Shown here piece after piece: positions 28,817 through 41,116 of a stretch of DNA of 64,000 nt. Both the position numbers and the translations under genes were made by a program. The notes beneath the pieces were generated by a model. That model was given only the letters and a program-made list of their open reading frames with translations. It was not told the origin of the DNA and ran no database searches. The DNA comes from Campylobacter cuniculorum DSM 23162 = LMG 24588 (GTDB lineage Bacteria > Campylobacterota > Campylobacteria > Campylobacterales > Campylobacteraceae): contig NZ_CP020867.1 in NCBI RefSeq assembly GCF_002104335.1, positions 496,001 to 560,000 of the forward strand, in the 5' to 3' direction. Each line of letters starts with the position of its first letter. Position 1 is the first letter of the stretch.

Positions 28817-28852
28817 ACTCAATCGATCACTTGTTTAGATTTCAAAGATTGA
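28817..28852 (-). repeat. 16S precursor processing stem, 5' arm
   Basis: Partner of 27157-27190. Read on the minus strand it begins TCAATCTTTGAAATCTAAAC and ends ATTGAGT, matching the plus-strand reading of the 3' arm. The stem encloses the whole 16S gene. Confidence 0.7.
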
Positions 28853-28882
28853 CTATAAGAATGAAATAACAATATCTCAATT

Positions 28883-28891
28883 TAAAGAACA
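28883..28891 (-). promoter_or_regulatory. boxA-like antitermination site in rRNA leader
   Basis: On the minus strand TGTTCTTTA, one change from the boxA core TGCTCTTTA, lying upstream of the 5' processing arm as in other rRNA leaders. It should be bound by NusB-S10, and nusB is itself in this window. Confidence 0.55.
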
Positions 28892-29429
28892 CAAGCAAAA
28901 AATCTTTTTTAAAATCCTTTGCAAAAACTTTATTAAATTTAAGCGTGATTTTAATACAAGTCTAAGCTTAAGAATTTTAATTCTTTTAAAAACTCTCCCT
29001 TAGAATCAAATATTTTAATCCCTTGCTTAAAATTAAAAAAAGAAATAAAATTATAGCTAAAGAAACTTAAAGAGATATTAATTAAAGAGGTTTTAAATTC
29101 TTTGCAGGGTTTTTGCATTTTTTGGGATTAAGGGCTGAAAAAGGTGGGGTAAGAAATTTATGGTTATTTTTTGAATGAAAATTTTATTTTTTTTAAAAAG
29201 TTTTTTGATATGAGGTAAAATATTAAAAAATATAAAGCAATATTAAATTTTAAATTAAAATTAAATGGTATTTTTTATCATAGTATTTGATGTAAAAGTT
29301 GAGGGGGATAAGGGAAAAAATTTAAATAATTAATGAAAATTTAATATTTTTTCAATATAATCTTTTTGTTTTGATTGAATATAGAAAATAAATTTAATTA
29401 AAGGATAAAATATTTTCTAAGGAGATATG

Positions 29430-31430
29430 ATGAATTTCTTAAATAATCTAAAAATCAACACAAAAATGCTTCTGCTTGTAATTTTCCCCTTATTCGTGAT
29501 GATAGTGTTTTCTGCTATTTTAATAAAAGAAAGATTTTCTGCTTATCAAGAAGCTAAACTTTTAAATTCGGCTATTGTTTTATCGACAAAGATTTCCTCT
29601 CTCATTCACGAATTACAAAAAGAACGCGGTTCCTCTTCGGGTTATCTTGGTTCAAAATCCCAAAATTTCTTGGATATTTTAAATCAACAAAGAATTTTAA
29701 GTGATGAAAAACTCAAAGAATTAAATCTTTATTTACAAAGTTTTGACATAAATGCTCAACCTGAAATTTTAAAAACTACTTTAAATCAATTCAACAAAGA
29801 ACTTGAAAATATTCGCAATATAAGAACAAATATCAATGAGCTTAATATCCCTGTATCAAAGGCTATTGGATACTATACAAACACGATAAAATTAGGTCTT
29901 GATACTATAAAACAAATTGGAAGTATCAGCAGTATTGATACAATCAGCAAAAAACTGATAGCTTATAGGAATTTATTGAATGCTAAAGAAAATTCGGGAC
30001 AAGAAAGAGCATTACTCTCAAATACCTTTAGCACTAATCAGTTTGCACCGGGTGTATTTGAAAAATTTATTTCTTTGATGGTGGCACAAAATACCGGCTT
30101 AGAGAATTTCAAACATTATGCAAATAAAGAAAATATCCAAAAATTAGAAACCATACAAAAAGATAAAAGTTTTAATGAGGTTCAAAAAATGCGGGATATT
30201 GCAATAAAAAATCAAATAACCGGTAATTTTGGTATCGAAGGAACTTTTTGGTTTAAAACCATTACAGATAAGATTAATCTTTTAAAAAATTTAGAGGATT
30301 CTTTTGCGAATGAACTCATTGAAGATATTATAAACATTCAAAATTCAAATTTTTTGTCTTTTTTACTGATACTTGGTATTGTAGTTATTCTTACTATCAC
30401 AACTATAAGTTTAGGATATTTAATAGGCAAAAACATCACTTCAAGAATTATAAAAATTCAAAATGACCTCTCCATTTTAGAGCAAAATAAAGATATGAGA
30501 AAAATTTCTAATTTTCATACTACAGCAAAAGATGAAATCGGTTTGATTTTTATTTCGATTGAAAATTTTTTAAATTCAATCAAACAAATTTTTATTCAAC
30601 TCAATCTTCACAGCAAACAAAATGTCAATATTTCTGAAGCTTTGTTTCAAAGTGCAAAAGAGGTGCTAGAAAAAATACAGCAAGGATTTGATTTGTCTAA
30701 TGCAGCTAATAAAATTGGGTTTAATGTTGAACAATCTTTAAATTTAAATATGCAAAAAACAAATGAAACAATGAATGACATTATCACTGCAAGAGAAGAA
30801 CTTGCTCTCACAGCTCAAACGATTAATAATTTTGCACAAAATGTTACTAACGATGCACAAAATCAAGAAAGTTTGGCTCACAGGGTAACTGAACTTGACA
30901 AAGAAGCTCAAAATATCAAAAGTGTGCTTACAACGATTGCAGATATTGCAGACCAAACGAATTTGCTTGCCCTTAATGCTGCCATTGAAGCAGCTCGTGC
31001 GGGAGAACACGGACGCGGTTTTGCTGTGGTGGCTGATGAAGTAAGAAAACTTGCTGAACAAACTCAAACAAGTCTTAATCAAATCAATATTACAATCAAT
31101 ACCATAGCTAAATCTATCAACGATGTGAGTGTGGAAATTACAGAAAATGCAAAAAGATTTTATAATTTCGTCCAAAATTCTCAAGATATTCAAAAAAATA
31201 TCGAATCGATTACAAACAAAATCATTAATGTTTCTAATTTAGCTAAAGACACTATAAATAGTTCGGAAATATTGACAGATGAATCAAGGACATTGCTAAG
31301 CAATAATAAAACCTTAAATGAAAATTTACATAAAATTTCAAATCAAATGAATAAAATCTCTAATTCAGCCGATGAACTTGATAAAAGGACGATAGAAATT
31401 AGCAGTGAGATTAATGCGTTTAAATTTTAA
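29430..31430 (+). CDS. Methyl-accepting chemotaxis protein with NIT sensor
   Basis: A 666-residue chemoreceptor. It has TM1 at about residues 12-33, then a 270-residue periplasmic helical domain with [16 protein letters not shown], the hallmark of NIT (nitrate/nitrite-sensing) domains, TM2 near 310-335, HAMP, and a cytoplasmic signalling domain with the conserved tip ([20 protein letters not shown]). ATG at 29430 is chosen over 29427 because it leaves 5 bp after AAGGAG rather than 2. The ligand is unknown; NIT domains bind nitrate in some proteins only. It would couple to CheW/CheA, with methylation by the CheR/CheB' pair near 61 kb. Confidence 0.9.
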   Translation: MNFLNNLKINTKMLLLVIFPLFVMIVFSAILIKERFSAYQEAKLLNSAIVLSTKISSLIHELQKERGSSSGYLGSKSQNFLDILNQQRILSDEKLKELNLYLQSFDINAQPEILKTTLNQFNKELENIRNIRTNINELNIPVSKAIGYYTNTIKLGLDTIKQIGSISSIDTISKKLIAYRNLLNAKENSGQERALLSNTFSTNQFAPGVFEKFISLMVAQNTGLENFKHYANKENIQKLETIQKDKSFNEVQKMRDIAIKNQITGNFGIEGTFWFKTITDKINLLKNLEDSFANELIEDIINIQNSNFLSFLLILGIVVILTITTISLGYLIGKNITSRIIKIQNDLSILEQNKDMRKISNFHTTAKDEIGLIFISIENFLNSIKQIFIQLNLHSKQNVNISEALFQSAKEVLEKIQQGFDLSNAANKIGFNVEQSLNLNMQKTNETMNDIITAREELALTAQTINNFAQNVTNDAQNQESLAHRVTELDKEAQNIKSVLTTIADIADQTNLLALNAAIEAARAGEHGRGFAVVADEVRKLAEQTQTSLNQINITINTIAKSINDVSVEITENAKRFYNFVQNSQDIQKNIESITNKIINVSNLAKDTINSSEILTDESRTLLSNNKTLNENLHKISNQMNKISNSADELDKRTIEISSEINAFKF

Positions 31431-31474
31431 TTCATGGTTGTTTTTTGTAAATTTTATTTAAAAATCAATTTATA

Positions 31475-31510
31475 CCCCTATAATTTTAGAAAATTTATAG
31501 GGGATTTTTT
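31475..31510 (+). terminator. Rho-independent terminator of the chemoreceptor gene
   Basis: Inverted repeat CCCCTATAATTTT / AAAATTTATAGGGG with one bulge, followed by ATTTTTT, about 45 bp after the stop codon. Confidence 0.75.
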
Positions 31511-32061
31511 ATTGCTTTAATCAACTTAGCTCACAAGAACAATCAAATTCTTCTTTAAAATTTTTGTGTATAAAATCTCTAATTTTTTAAATTTCTCTTT
31601 GTGCTTTAAAACATTGATGAGAGCATAAATCCTAAATTGCTATGTTTTAAGTGGATAAAATTATGGCTGATTTCTTTGTGATAAAAAATTAAAAAAGCTT
31701 GATTTTATACTTGATTTTTTAAAAACTGCAAGCCAAATAAAATCTTTTATATTTCTTGATTGTGATTATAAAATTTTTACAGATGCATTCATTTTAAAAT
31801 TGCGTTTTTATATTCATTTGCATAATAAAAGTTTTTTAAGGATTTTAATCAATTTTCATCATTATGAATGAATTTTTGCTTTATTTTATAATAAAAAAAT
31901 CATACAAAATTTATTTCTTATATCATCAAAATCTGCTTTAGAATTTTACTTTTTAATCATAAAATATCAATCATTTTAAATCAAATCATTCAAAATCCAG
32001 CCATACTCCTAGCCATACTCCTACATTTTAGGCATTTTATTTTTATAAAATGAGCAAATTA
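31511..32061. other. AT-rich gap with possible gene remnants
   Basis: No intact gene. On the minus strand, broken frames near 31530-31680 hold peptide-like pieces such as HKEISHNFIHLKHSNLGF and KIRDFIHKNFKEEFDCSCEL, separated by shifts, so a decayed gene is possible but unidentified. A 12-bp tandem duplication (AGCCATACTCCT twice) lies around 32000-32025. Confidence 0.35.
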
Positions 32062-32098
32062 TTAAAAAAATCAAACCTAGTTTAAAATTTAAACTAGG
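32062..32098 (-). terminator. Rho-independent terminator of gdhA
   Basis: A perfect 11-bp inverted repeat (CCTAGTTTAAA / TTTAAACTAGG around one base, 32076-32098) followed on the minus strand by TTTGATTTTTTT, 12 bp beyond the gdhA stop. Confidence 0.8.
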
Positions 32099-32109
32099 CT
32101 GAAAATATG

Positions 32110-34130
<2,021 letters not shown>

Positions 34131-34172
34131 AAGCTTATATCCTTATTTTGTTTTAAATTAATTTAAAAATTA

Positions 34173-35411
34173 TTAATTATCAAGACTTTTAAAATAAGTT
34201 TTTTCATCAAAATTTTTAAGCTTTGCGACTCCATCTTTAACTGCTGCACTTGCTACTGCCGTACTTACAGCTGCTTTAACCCTTTTATCAAAAGGTTTTG
34301 GTATCACATAATCTTTTCCAAAATCTAATTGCTTGATATTATAAGCTCTTTTTACCTCTTCACTTATAGGTAATTTTGCTAAATCAGCCAAGGCTCTAGC
34401 AGCGGCAATTTTCATATTTTCAGTGATTTGAGATGCGTGTGTATCTAAAGCTCCCCTAAAGATAAAAGGAAACACTAAGACATTGTTAATTTGGTTAGGA
34501 TAATCACTGCGTCCCGTTCCCATAATCACATCATTTCTAAGGCTTTCTACAAGTTCTGGCATCACTTCTGGAGTAGGATTTGCCAAAGCAAAAATGATAG
34601 GATTTTTTGCCATCGATAAAACCATTTCTTCATCAAGAATTTTTGGTTTTGAAAGTCCTAGAAAAACATCGGCTCCTTTTATAACCTCTTTTAATGTTCT
34701 TTCCTTGCAAGAGATTGCAAATTCAAGCTTTTCTTTGCTTAAATTTTCTCTGTCTTTATGCACCACACCTTGAGAATCAATTAAAATGATATTTTCAACC
34801 CCTAAAGTTCTATACATTCTAGCACTTGCTATACCTGCAGCACCCGAACCACTAATGACAACTTTGATATTTTTAAAACTTTTTCCGCTAATCTCCATAG
34901 CATTTATAAGTCCTGCACTCGAAATAATGGCTGTGCCGTGCTGATCATCGTGCATAACAGGTATGCCTAAATTCTGTAAAGCCGCTTCAATCTCAAAACA
35001 TTTTGGTGCTGCAATATCTTCGAGATTAATTCCTCCAAAAGTTGGTGCCAAAGCCTTACAAAAGGCTACAATCTCTTCAACACTATGGACATTAATTTCT
35101 ATATCATAAGCATTCACATTCGCAAATTTCTTAAACAAACAAGCCTTGCCTTCCATAACAGGCTTACTCGCTGCTGCACCGATATTTCCAAGTCCTAAAA
35201 CTGCACTTCCATCACTGACAACAGCAACTAAATTTGCTTTGTTTGTATAAATATATGCAAGTTCCTCATCCCTTGCAATTTCAAGACAAGGTTCAGCAAC
35301 ACCCGGACTATAAGCTAAAGATAAATCATGGCTTGAATTCATAGCCTTGCTCGGCGTGATGTCAATTTTCCCGCCTAAATGATATTTTAAAGCTTCTTCT
35401 TTTAAATTCAT
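34173..35411 (-). CDS. Malic enzyme (malate oxidoreductase)
   Basis: A 412-residue short-form malic enzyme that decarboxylates malate to pyruvate with NAD(P)+. Motifs are [13 protein letters not shown], the metal/substrate region DDQHGTAII and the dinucleotide fold [14 protein letters not shown]. It lacks the C-terminal phosphotransacetylase domain of long MaeB enzymes. In asaccharolytic Campylobacter it links the C4 pool to pyruvate for gluconeogenesis. It overlaps gltX by 4 bp and corresponds to Cj1287c. Confidence 0.93.
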   Translation of the reverse strand: MNLKEEALKYHLGGKIDITPSKAMNSSHDLSLAYSPGVAEPCLEIARDEELAYIYTNKANLVAVVSDGSAVLGLGNIGAAASKPVMEGKACLFKKFANVNAYDIEINVHSVEEIVAFCKALAPTFGGINLEDIAAPKCFEIEAALQNLGIPVMHDDQHGTAIISSAGLINAMEISGKSFKNIKVVISGSGAAGIASARMYRTLGVENIILIDSQGVVHKDRENLSKEKLEFAISCKERTLKEVIKGADVFLGLSKPKILDEEMVLSMAKNPIIFALANPTPEVMPELVESLRNDVIMGTGRSDYPNQINNVLVFPFIFRGALDTHASQITENMKIAAARALADLAKLPISEEVKRAYNIKQLDFGKDYVIPKPFDKRVKAAVSTAVASAAVKDGVAKLKNFDEKTYFKSLDN

Positions 35412-36802
35412 TGTTTTTTCCTAAATTCTAAAAATTTTTGTATTCTTTGTTTGCATTCTTGTATGCCTAAAAACTCAAGCACTTCAAAGATACTAGGACT
35501 TACCGCATTTCCTGTTAAAGCAATGCGTAGAGCTTGAGCTATGTCTTTGAGTTTTATCCCATTTTTTTCTAAAAATTCATTTGTAAAATCCTCAAATTCT
35601 TTTGCATTGCTTTGAGCTTTGAGGGCATTTGCAAATTTTTCAAGAAAGATGAGATTTTCATCATTGACAAATTTTTTTACCGCCACTTCATCATAATGTT
35701 TTGGAGGCTCTAAAATGCTTTTTGCACCCAAAATGAGTTCAAGTAGAGTCTTGGCTCTTTGTCTTAAAATATCAAGCAAAAATCCAGCTTTATGCACAGC
35801 ACTTAAATCAAAATTTAAATCTTTTAATTGTTGATTAATCCTTTCAAAAGGTAAGGTTTTAATATAATGTGCATTGAGCCACTCGAGTTTTTTAAAACTA
35901 TAAGATGAAGCACTTTTGCTGATATGATGAGGATTGAAAAGCTTTTCAAGTTCTGCTAAAGAAAAAATTTCATCATCATTATGACTCCAACCCAAACGCA
36001 CTAAAAAATTAAGCAAAGCTTCAGGTAAAATTCCCATTGCTTTGTATTCCATTACATCGGTGGCTCCGTGTCTTTTTGAAAGTTTTTTGCCATCTTCTCC
36101 ATGGATCATCGCTAAATGAAAAAATTGAGGAATTTCAAAACCTAAAGCCTCATAAAGCACGATTTGTTTAGGGGTATTTGAAAGATGATCATCTCCTCTT
36201 ATCACATCACTTATTCCCATTAAAGCATCATCAATGACCACAGTAAAATTATAAGTAGGTGTTCCATCGCTTCTTGCAATGATAAAATCATCTAAAATAT
36301 CCGCGACTTTAAATTTGATTTCACCCTTAATGCCATCATTGAAAGAAATTTCGCCACTAAGTGGAGCCTTAATGCGTACAACAGGTTCAATCCCACTTGG
36401 AGCAATACCCTTAAAATCTCTATATCTGCCATCGTATCTTGGACGTTCTTTTCTGGCTTCTTGAGCCTTTCTCAGTTCATCAAGCTCCTCTTTACTTGTA
36501 TAACAATAATACGCTTTTTTTTCATCTAAAAGTTTTTGAATGTATTGTTTATAAAGCTCTAAACGTTTAGATTGATATACAATTTCTTCATCACAATGAA
36601 GTCCGCACCATTTAAAAGCTTCAATAATTGCTTGAGTAGCCTCTTGAGAATTGCGTTTTAAATCTGTATCTTCAATACGCAATAAAAATTTTCCACCCCT
36701 ATTTTTTGCATAAAGATAATTATAAAGAGCTGTTCTTAAACCCCCTATATGTAAGTATCCGGTAGGTGAAGGGGCAAAACGAGTTATAATTTTTTTTTGC
36801 AT
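35408..36802 (-). CDS. gltX: Glutamyl-tRNA synthetase (GltX-type, second copy by synteny)
   Basis: A 464-residue class I synthetase. The HIGH region reads FAPSPTGYLHIGGLRTALYN and the KMSKS region DGKKLSKRHGA, with FEIPQFFHLAMIHGE between. In C. jejuni the equivalent (Cj1288c) is one of two GltX proteins; such pairs split Glu and Gln tRNA charging, with GatCAB finishing Gln-tRNA. Which tRNA this one prefers cannot be read from sequence. It heads the gltX-malic enzyme-mqnA-gdhA run. Confidence 0.93.
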   Translation of the reverse strand: MQKKIITRFAPSPTGYLHIGGLRTALYNYLYAKNRGGKFLLRIEDTDLKRNSQEATQAIIEAFKWCGLHCDEEIVYQSKRLELYKQYIQKLLDEKKAYYCYTSKEELDELRKAQEARKERPRYDGRYRDFKGIAPSGIEPVVRIKAPLSGEISFNDGIKGEIKFKVADILDDFIIARSDGTPTYNFTVVIDDALMGISDVIRGDDHLSNTPKQIVLYEALGFEIPQFFHLAMIHGEDGKKLSKRHGATDVMEYKAMGILPEALLNFLVRLGWSHNDDEIFSLAELEKLFNPHHISKSASSYSFKKLEWLNAHYIKTLPFERINQQLKDLNFDLSAVHKAGFLLDILRQRAKTLLELILGAKSILEPPKHYDEVAVKKFVNDENLIFLEKFANALKAQSNAKEFEDFTNEFLEKNGIKLKDIAQALRIALTGNAVSPSIFEVLEFLGIQECKQRIQKFLEFRKKQ

Positions 36803-36830
36803 TTTTTGTCTTTTCTTAAATTTTAATCGG

Positions 36831-36836
36831 TATAAT
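36831..36836 (+). promoter_or_regulatory. -10 box (TATAAT) of the SurA-like chaperone gene
   Basis: GGTATAATGC about 32 bp before the ATG at 36868. It overlaps the first possible start codon of the open frame (36835), which shows that the real start is the later ATG. Confidence 0.6.
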
Positions 36837-36867
36837 GCTATATTTATACTTAAATAAAGGTTTAATT

Positions 36868-37686
36868 ATGAAAAAATTTTGGATATTTTTATTTTTTTGT
36901 GCGAATTTGGCGAATGCAACCCTCACAAATTCTATAGCTGTTGTGGTGAATAAAGAACCTATAACAAGCTATGACATACAGCAAACAATGAAAATTTTAA
37001 ATCTTTCAAGAGAACAAGCTTTAAATGTGCTTATCAATGAAAAGATTGAAATTTCACAAATAAAACAATTTGAAATTTCTGTTAATGACCTTGAAGTTGA
37101 TGAAGGCATTAAAAAAATGATGGCTCAAGGAGGAATGAGTTTAGAGCAATTTCGTGCAAATTTAAAGGCTAAGGGACAAAGTTATGAGAGTTTTCGTGCA
37201 AATTTTAGAAAAGATTTGGAAAAAAGAAAGCTCTATGAAAAGATTGCAAATTCTAACAAAACAGATTTTAGCGAAGATGGTGCAAAAAAATTTTTCGAGC
37301 AAAATAGAAATAAATTTGTATTTTATGCAAATATCAATGTCAATATTTATAGCTCACAAGATGCAAAAATTTTAGAAAATTTAAAAAATACTAAGCATAC
37401 AAAACTGAAAGCCCATAATGTTAATTTAAATCCAAATAACGCTGACCCAAGACTTTTAGCACTTTTATCTCAAATTGAAATCGGTGATTTTTCTCCGGTT
37501 TTAAACTCAAGAGATGGTTATGAACTCTATGAAGTTAAAAGCAAGAGCAATCAACAAAATGTAGAATATGAGCAAATCAAAAACGAAGTGCTAAACGCTT
37601 ATATCAATGAACAAAGGCAAAATTATATACAGGATTATTTTGAAAAACTTCGCTCGAAAGTTAGCATTGAATATTTGGATCGTTAA
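36868..37686 (+). CDS. Periplasmic SurA-like chaperone/PPIase
   Basis: A 272-residue exported protein with a signal peptide (MKKFWIFLFFCANLANA) followed by a SurA-N helical chaperone domain (NSIAVVVNKEPITSYDI, FRANLKAKGQSYESFRANFR) and a C-terminal parvulin-like domain. It corresponds to C. jejuni Cj1289, a structurally studied outer-membrane-protein chaperone (from memory). ATG at 36868 is chosen because the 11 upstream codons lie over the promoter and add nothing to the signal peptide. It is divergent from gltX. Confidence 0.88.
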   Translation: MKKFWIFLFFCANLANATLTNSIAVVVNKEPITSYDIQQTMKILNLSREQALNVLINEKIEISQIKQFEISVNDLEVDEGIKKMMAQGGMSLEQFRANLKAKGQSYESFRANFRKDLEKRKLYEKIANSNKTDFSEDGAKKFFEQNRNKFVFYANINVNIYSSQDAKILENLKNTKHTKLKAHNVNLNPNNADPRLLALLSQIEIGDFSPVLNSRDGYELYEVKSKSNQQNVEYEQIKNEVLNAYINEQRQNYIQDYFEKLRSKVSIEYLDR

Positions 37687-37872
37687 TTGAAATTTAGTCT
37701 TTATTTTAATTTTTAGCATAAGATAAAAATATTATGAAAATTTGAATTTGCTTTAAAATTATCTAAAGCTAATATATGCGTAAAAATTTTAAAAAAATAA
37801 TGTTTTTTATAGTTTTGATTTGAGTGAAATTTTATTTCTAAAAGAAGTTAATATTTTTTGCTTAAGCGACAA

Positions 37873-37901
37873 TTTAATCCTAATGATTCATTAGGATTAA
37901 A
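37873..37901. terminator. Hairpin after accC, probable terminator
   Basis: Perfect 14-bp inverted repeat (TTTAATCCTAATGA / TCATTAGGATTAAA around one base) directly after the accC stop. There is no strong U-run on either strand, so termination would rely on the A/T-rich stem base. Confidence 0.5.
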
Positions 37902-37903
37902 AA

Positions 37904-39235
37904 TTAATGTCTTGCAAGGTAATTTGTATCAAAATTATTGCTTATAAAATCCGGATTTTCCATCATTGCTAAATGAAAATCCTTTGTTGTTTTAATCCCA
38001 TGAATCACCAATTCATCTAAAGCCACTTTCATCTTAGCAATAGCCCTATGTCTGTCTTCAGCCCAAACGACAAGTTTTCCTATCATCGAATCATAATAAG
38101 GAGGCACACTATAATCTTGATAACAATGGCTTTCCATTCTCACATTGCGTCCTGCTGGAGGAATGTATTTGATAATTTTTCCCGGACTTGGCAAAAAAGT
38201 TTTTGGATCTTCAGCTGTAATTCTACATTCTATAGAATGTCCATTAAGTTTAATGTTCTCTTGAGGAGGTAAGGCATATCCTTCAGCAACTTTTATCATC
38301 TGTTCGATAATATCAATCCCGCTCACCATCTCACTCACACAATGCTCCACTTGCAAACGTGTATTCATTTCTATAAAATAAAAATCTAAATTTTTATCCA
38401 CCAAAAATTCAAAAGTACCTGCTCCTTCGTATCCTATGGCTTTAGCAGCCTTTATGGCTGTTTGGTGTAAATTTTTTCTTGTTTTTTCATCAAGCAAGAT
38501 AGCCGGACTTTCTTCGATGAGTTTTTGATGCCTCCTTTGCATAGAGCAATCCCTTTCACCAATATGAATCACATTTCCAAAACTATCGCCTATAATTTGC
38601 ACTTCAATATGACGAGGATTTTGTATGTATTTTTCCATATACAAAGTCCCATCACCAAAGGCTGTCATGGCTTCACTTTCAGCTGACCAATACGCTTTTT
38701 CTAAGTCTTTTTCTCCTTCAACCACACGCATACCGCGTCCGCCACCACCAGCAGCAGCCTTTAAAATTATAGGATAACCTATCTCTTTAGCAAGTTTTTT
38801 AGCTGCTTCAATACCTTTTAAGGCCCCATCACTTCCGGGTATAACCGGAACGCCTGCTCTTTGCATAACCTGTTTTGCCTTGCTTTTATCACTCATCAAA
38901 ACCATAGCTTCTACAGATGGACCTATGAATTTGATATTATGTTTGGCACAAATCTCAACGAAATTTTGATTTTCACTCAAAAAGCCATATCCCGGAAAAA
39001 TTGCGTCCGCTTCAGCAATCTCCGTAGCACTGATAACTGCTGGGATATTAAGATAACTTTCAGAGCTTCTTGCTTTGCCAATGCAAATACTTGCGTCAGC
39101 GTATTTTAAATAGAGTGCATCTTTATCAGCTTCAGAATACACGCAAATTGCCTTTTTTCCCATTTCTTTAATGGTTCTTAAGGCACGTAGAGCAATTTCT
39201 CCACGATTTGCAATTAAAATACTTTTGATTTCCAT
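37904..39235 (-). CDS. accC: Acetyl-CoA carboxylase, biotin carboxylase subunit
   Basis: A 443-residue ATP-grasp enzyme that carboxylates biotin on AccB using bicarbonate, the first step of fatty-acid synthesis. Motifs are ILIANRGEIALRALR, the glycine-rich ATP loop AAAGGGGRGM, and the active-site segment EMNTRLQVEHCVSEM. Length is typical. It follows accB after 1 bp in the usual accBC order. Confidence 0.96.
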   Translation of the reverse strand: MEIKSILIANRGEIALRALRTIKEMGKKAICVYSEADKDALYLKYADASICIGKARSSESYLNIPAVISATEIAEADAIFPGYGFLSENQNFVEICAKHNIKFIGPSVEAMVLMSDKSKAKQVMQRAGVPVIPGSDGALKGIEAAKKLAKEIGYPIILKAAAGGGGRGMRVVEGEKDLEKAYWSAESEAMTAFGDGTLYMEKYIQNPRHIEVQIIGDSFGNVIHIGERDCSMQRRHQKLIEESPAILLDEKTRKNLHQTAIKAAKAIGYEGAGTFEFLVDKNLDFYFIEMNTRLQVEHCVSEMVSGIDIIEQMIKVAEGYALPPQENIKLNGHSIECRITAEDPKTFLPSPGKIIKYIPPAGRNVRMESHCYQDYSVPPYYDSMIGKLVVWAEDRHRAIAKMKVALDELVIHGIKTTKDFHLAMMENPDFISNNFDTNYLARH

Positions 39236-39236
39236 A

Positions 39237-39692
39237 TTAAAGCTTCTCCACTACAAATAAAGGCATACCAAATTCAACAGGCTGTCCGTCAGCCACCAAT
39301 ACTTCGATAATGCGACAATTAAATTCTGCTTCAATTTCATTCATAATCTTCATCGCTTCAATAATGGCAATCACATCACCTTTTTTCACCATAGAACCTA
39401 CTTTGACAAAAGGAGTAGCACCCGGACTTGGAGCCTGATAAAAAGTCCCTACCATAGGGCTATTAATGCTTGGATTATTCGAATGTGCTAAAGCGTTATG
39501 TTGAGCCTCATTGACAACATTCACATTGATAGGCTGTGGAGTAGCAGCTGGAGGACATACGGGATTTTCTAAGTGAGGATATATATCCTTTTCAAGTTCA
39601 ATTTCAAAGCCATTTTCATCTTTAATTTTGATTTTACTAATATTCGTTTCAGCAAATAAATTGACTAAATCTTTAATCTCTTCTTTTGTCAT
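39237..39692 (-). CDS. accB: Biotin carboxyl carrier protein
   Basis: A 151-residue carrier subunit of acetyl-CoA carboxylase. The C-terminal biotinyl domain has the target lysine in IEAMKIMNEIE and the thumb-type extension seen in AccB; a Pro/Ala/Asn linker precedes it. The start at 39692 (MTKEEIKDLVNLFAE) is chosen because AGGAG lies 8 bp before it; the longer frame adds nine residues with no ribosome site. Confidence 0.95.
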   Translation of the reverse strand: MTKEEIKDLVNLFAETNISKIKIKDENGFEIELEKDIYPHLENPVCPPAATPQPINVNVVNEAQHNALAHSNNPSINSPMVGTFYQAPSPGATPFVKVGSMVKKGDVIAIIEAMKIMNEIEAEFNCRIIEVLVADGQPVEFGMPLFVVEKL

Positions 39693-39808
39693 AAAACTTC
39701 TCCTAATTTTAAAACTCAATTTATTATTATATAGAAAAACCTAAAATTTAACTTTAAAATCTAAAAATTTTAAGTCAAAATTCATAAATCTTATTAAAAT
39801 TTTTTAGT

Positions 39809-39814
39809 TATAAT
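39809..39814 (+). promoter_or_regulatory. -10 box (TATAAT) of dcd
   Basis: GTTATAATTC 30 bp upstream of the dcd ATG, in the divergent gap with accB. Confidence 0.5.
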
Positions 39815-39843
39815 TCTTATAGAATGTTTAAAAAAGGTAAATC

Positions 39844-40404
39844 ATGGGACTTAAAGCGGATCATTGGATAAGAAAAATGGCAAAAGAATTTAAGATGATA
39901 GAACCCTTTTGTGAAGCAAATGTTGGAAAAGGGGTTGTGAGTTATGGAGTTTCAAGCTATGGTTATGATATAAGAGTGGGTAGGGAATTTAAAATTTTTA
40001 CTAATGTTAATTCAACCGTTGTTGATCCAAAAAATTTTGTTGAGGAAAATGTGGTTGATTTTGTTGGTGATATTTGCATAGTGCCTGCAAATTCTTTTGC
40101 TTTAGCAAGAACGATAGAGTATTTTAGAATGCCTGATGATGTTTTAGCTATTTGTCTTGGAAAAAGCACCTATGCAAGATGTGGGATTATCGTTAATGTT
40201 ACTCCATTTGAGCCGGGTTTTGAGGGACATATTACCATAGAAATTTCAAACACCACTCCCTTACCAGCCAAAATTTATGCCAATGAAGGTATAGCACAGG
40301 TATTGTTTTTACAAGGTGATGAGCCTTGCGATACAACCTATAGAGATAAAAAAGGTAAATATCAAGCCCAAACAGGCATCACTTTACCAAGAATTCTCAA
40401 ATAA
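39844..40404 (+). CDS. dcd: dCTP deaminase
   Basis: A 186-residue trimeric enzyme that deaminates dCTP to dUTP for thymidylate synthesis. Signatures are [20 protein letters not shown] (nucleotide site) and the catalytic-region [18 protein letters not shown]. Length and motifs match the dCTP deaminase rather than the bifunctional or dUTPase forms. It stands alone with its own promoter and corresponds to Cj1292. Confidence 0.95.
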   Translation: MGLKADHWIRKMAKEFKMIEPFCEANVGKGVVSYGVSSYGYDIRVGREFKIFTNVNSTVVDPKNFVEENVVDFVGDICIVPANSFALARTIEYFRMPDDVLAICLGKSTYARCGIIVNVTPFEPGFEGHITIEISNTTPLPAKIYANEGIAQVLFLQGDEPCDTTYRDKKGKYQAQTGITLPRILK

Positions 40405-40905
40405 ACACTTGCTTTGAATGTAGAATTTTATTTTGAAAAATTCAACAATCTTAAGTCTATGCAAAGAATTATTTTTAACTTTCATACTTATAATCTTAAA
40501 ATATAAGAATTCTTATATTATGAGAGTGAGCTTTAAAATTGATTTAAATTTAAAATTTCTTAATTTGCTATGAAACAATACAATTGATTAATATTTTAAA
40601 AAATTTTTTGTATCATGTGTATTTGATATAAATAAAAAAAAATTAAATTTAAAAAAAGATTTTATCTCTTAATAAAAATTTATTTCATTGTAAAAAGCTT
40701 AGTTTCTTTATTTTTATAGCAATTCAATTCATATTTTTTTAAAATTGAATTCTTTGTATTTCAATATTTAAAACTAATTTATTTTTTATAAAATCAAATG
40801 CTAATCCATTATTAAGGATTTAAATTTTAAAGATTATTTAAAAAAGTGATTTAAATCAAAAGATTAAAAAATATCTCAATAAAATTTGTTTTACCAGCTT
40901 TAAAA
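40405..40905. other. AT-rich intergenic region, nothing recognised
   Basis: About 500 bp between dcd and tRNA-Phe with long A and T runs and no open frame or clear hairpin with a U-run. It may simply contain untranslated ends. Confidence 0.5.
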
Positions 40906-40981
40906 TGGTGGTTAGAGGCAGAATCGAACTGCCGACACGCAGATTTTCAGTCTGCTGCTCTACCGACTGAGCTATCCAACC
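40906..40981 (-). tRNA. tRNA-Phe (GAA)
   Basis: A 76-nt cloverleaf on the minus strand. The acceptor stem starts GGTTGGA and pairs with TCTAACC(A) by G-U-tolerant pairing, the D-arm is GCTCAGTCGGTAGAGC, the anticodon loop CTGAAAA is on a GCAGA/TCTGC stem, and the T-arm is GGCAGTTCGATTCTGCC. CCA is encoded. Anticodon GAA reads UUU/UUC. Confidence 0.95.
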
Positions 40982-41116
40982 ATATAAATTTAATTGCAAG
41001 TTGTGATTATATCTTATTTAAATTTAATATAACTTTAAATCAAACAAAAATTTATTTGCATTAAAGTTTTATTGAGATAGAATTATTTTGTATTATCAAA
41101 AAATGTTGAGGAAATT

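Larger units (their letters stand above)
28749..29429. other. 16S leader and AT-rich upstream region
   Basis: The part next to the 16S gene is its transcribed leader (processing stem, boxA). Beyond about 29000 the sequence is AT-rich with no gene. It must hold the rRNA promoter on the minus strand and the promoter of the chemoreceptor gene on the plus strand, but I cannot place either with confidence. Confidence 0.5.

Noticed and set aside
36835-36867. Upstream start of the SurA-like protein
   Set aside because: It overlaps the TATAAT box; the signal peptide begins at 36868.
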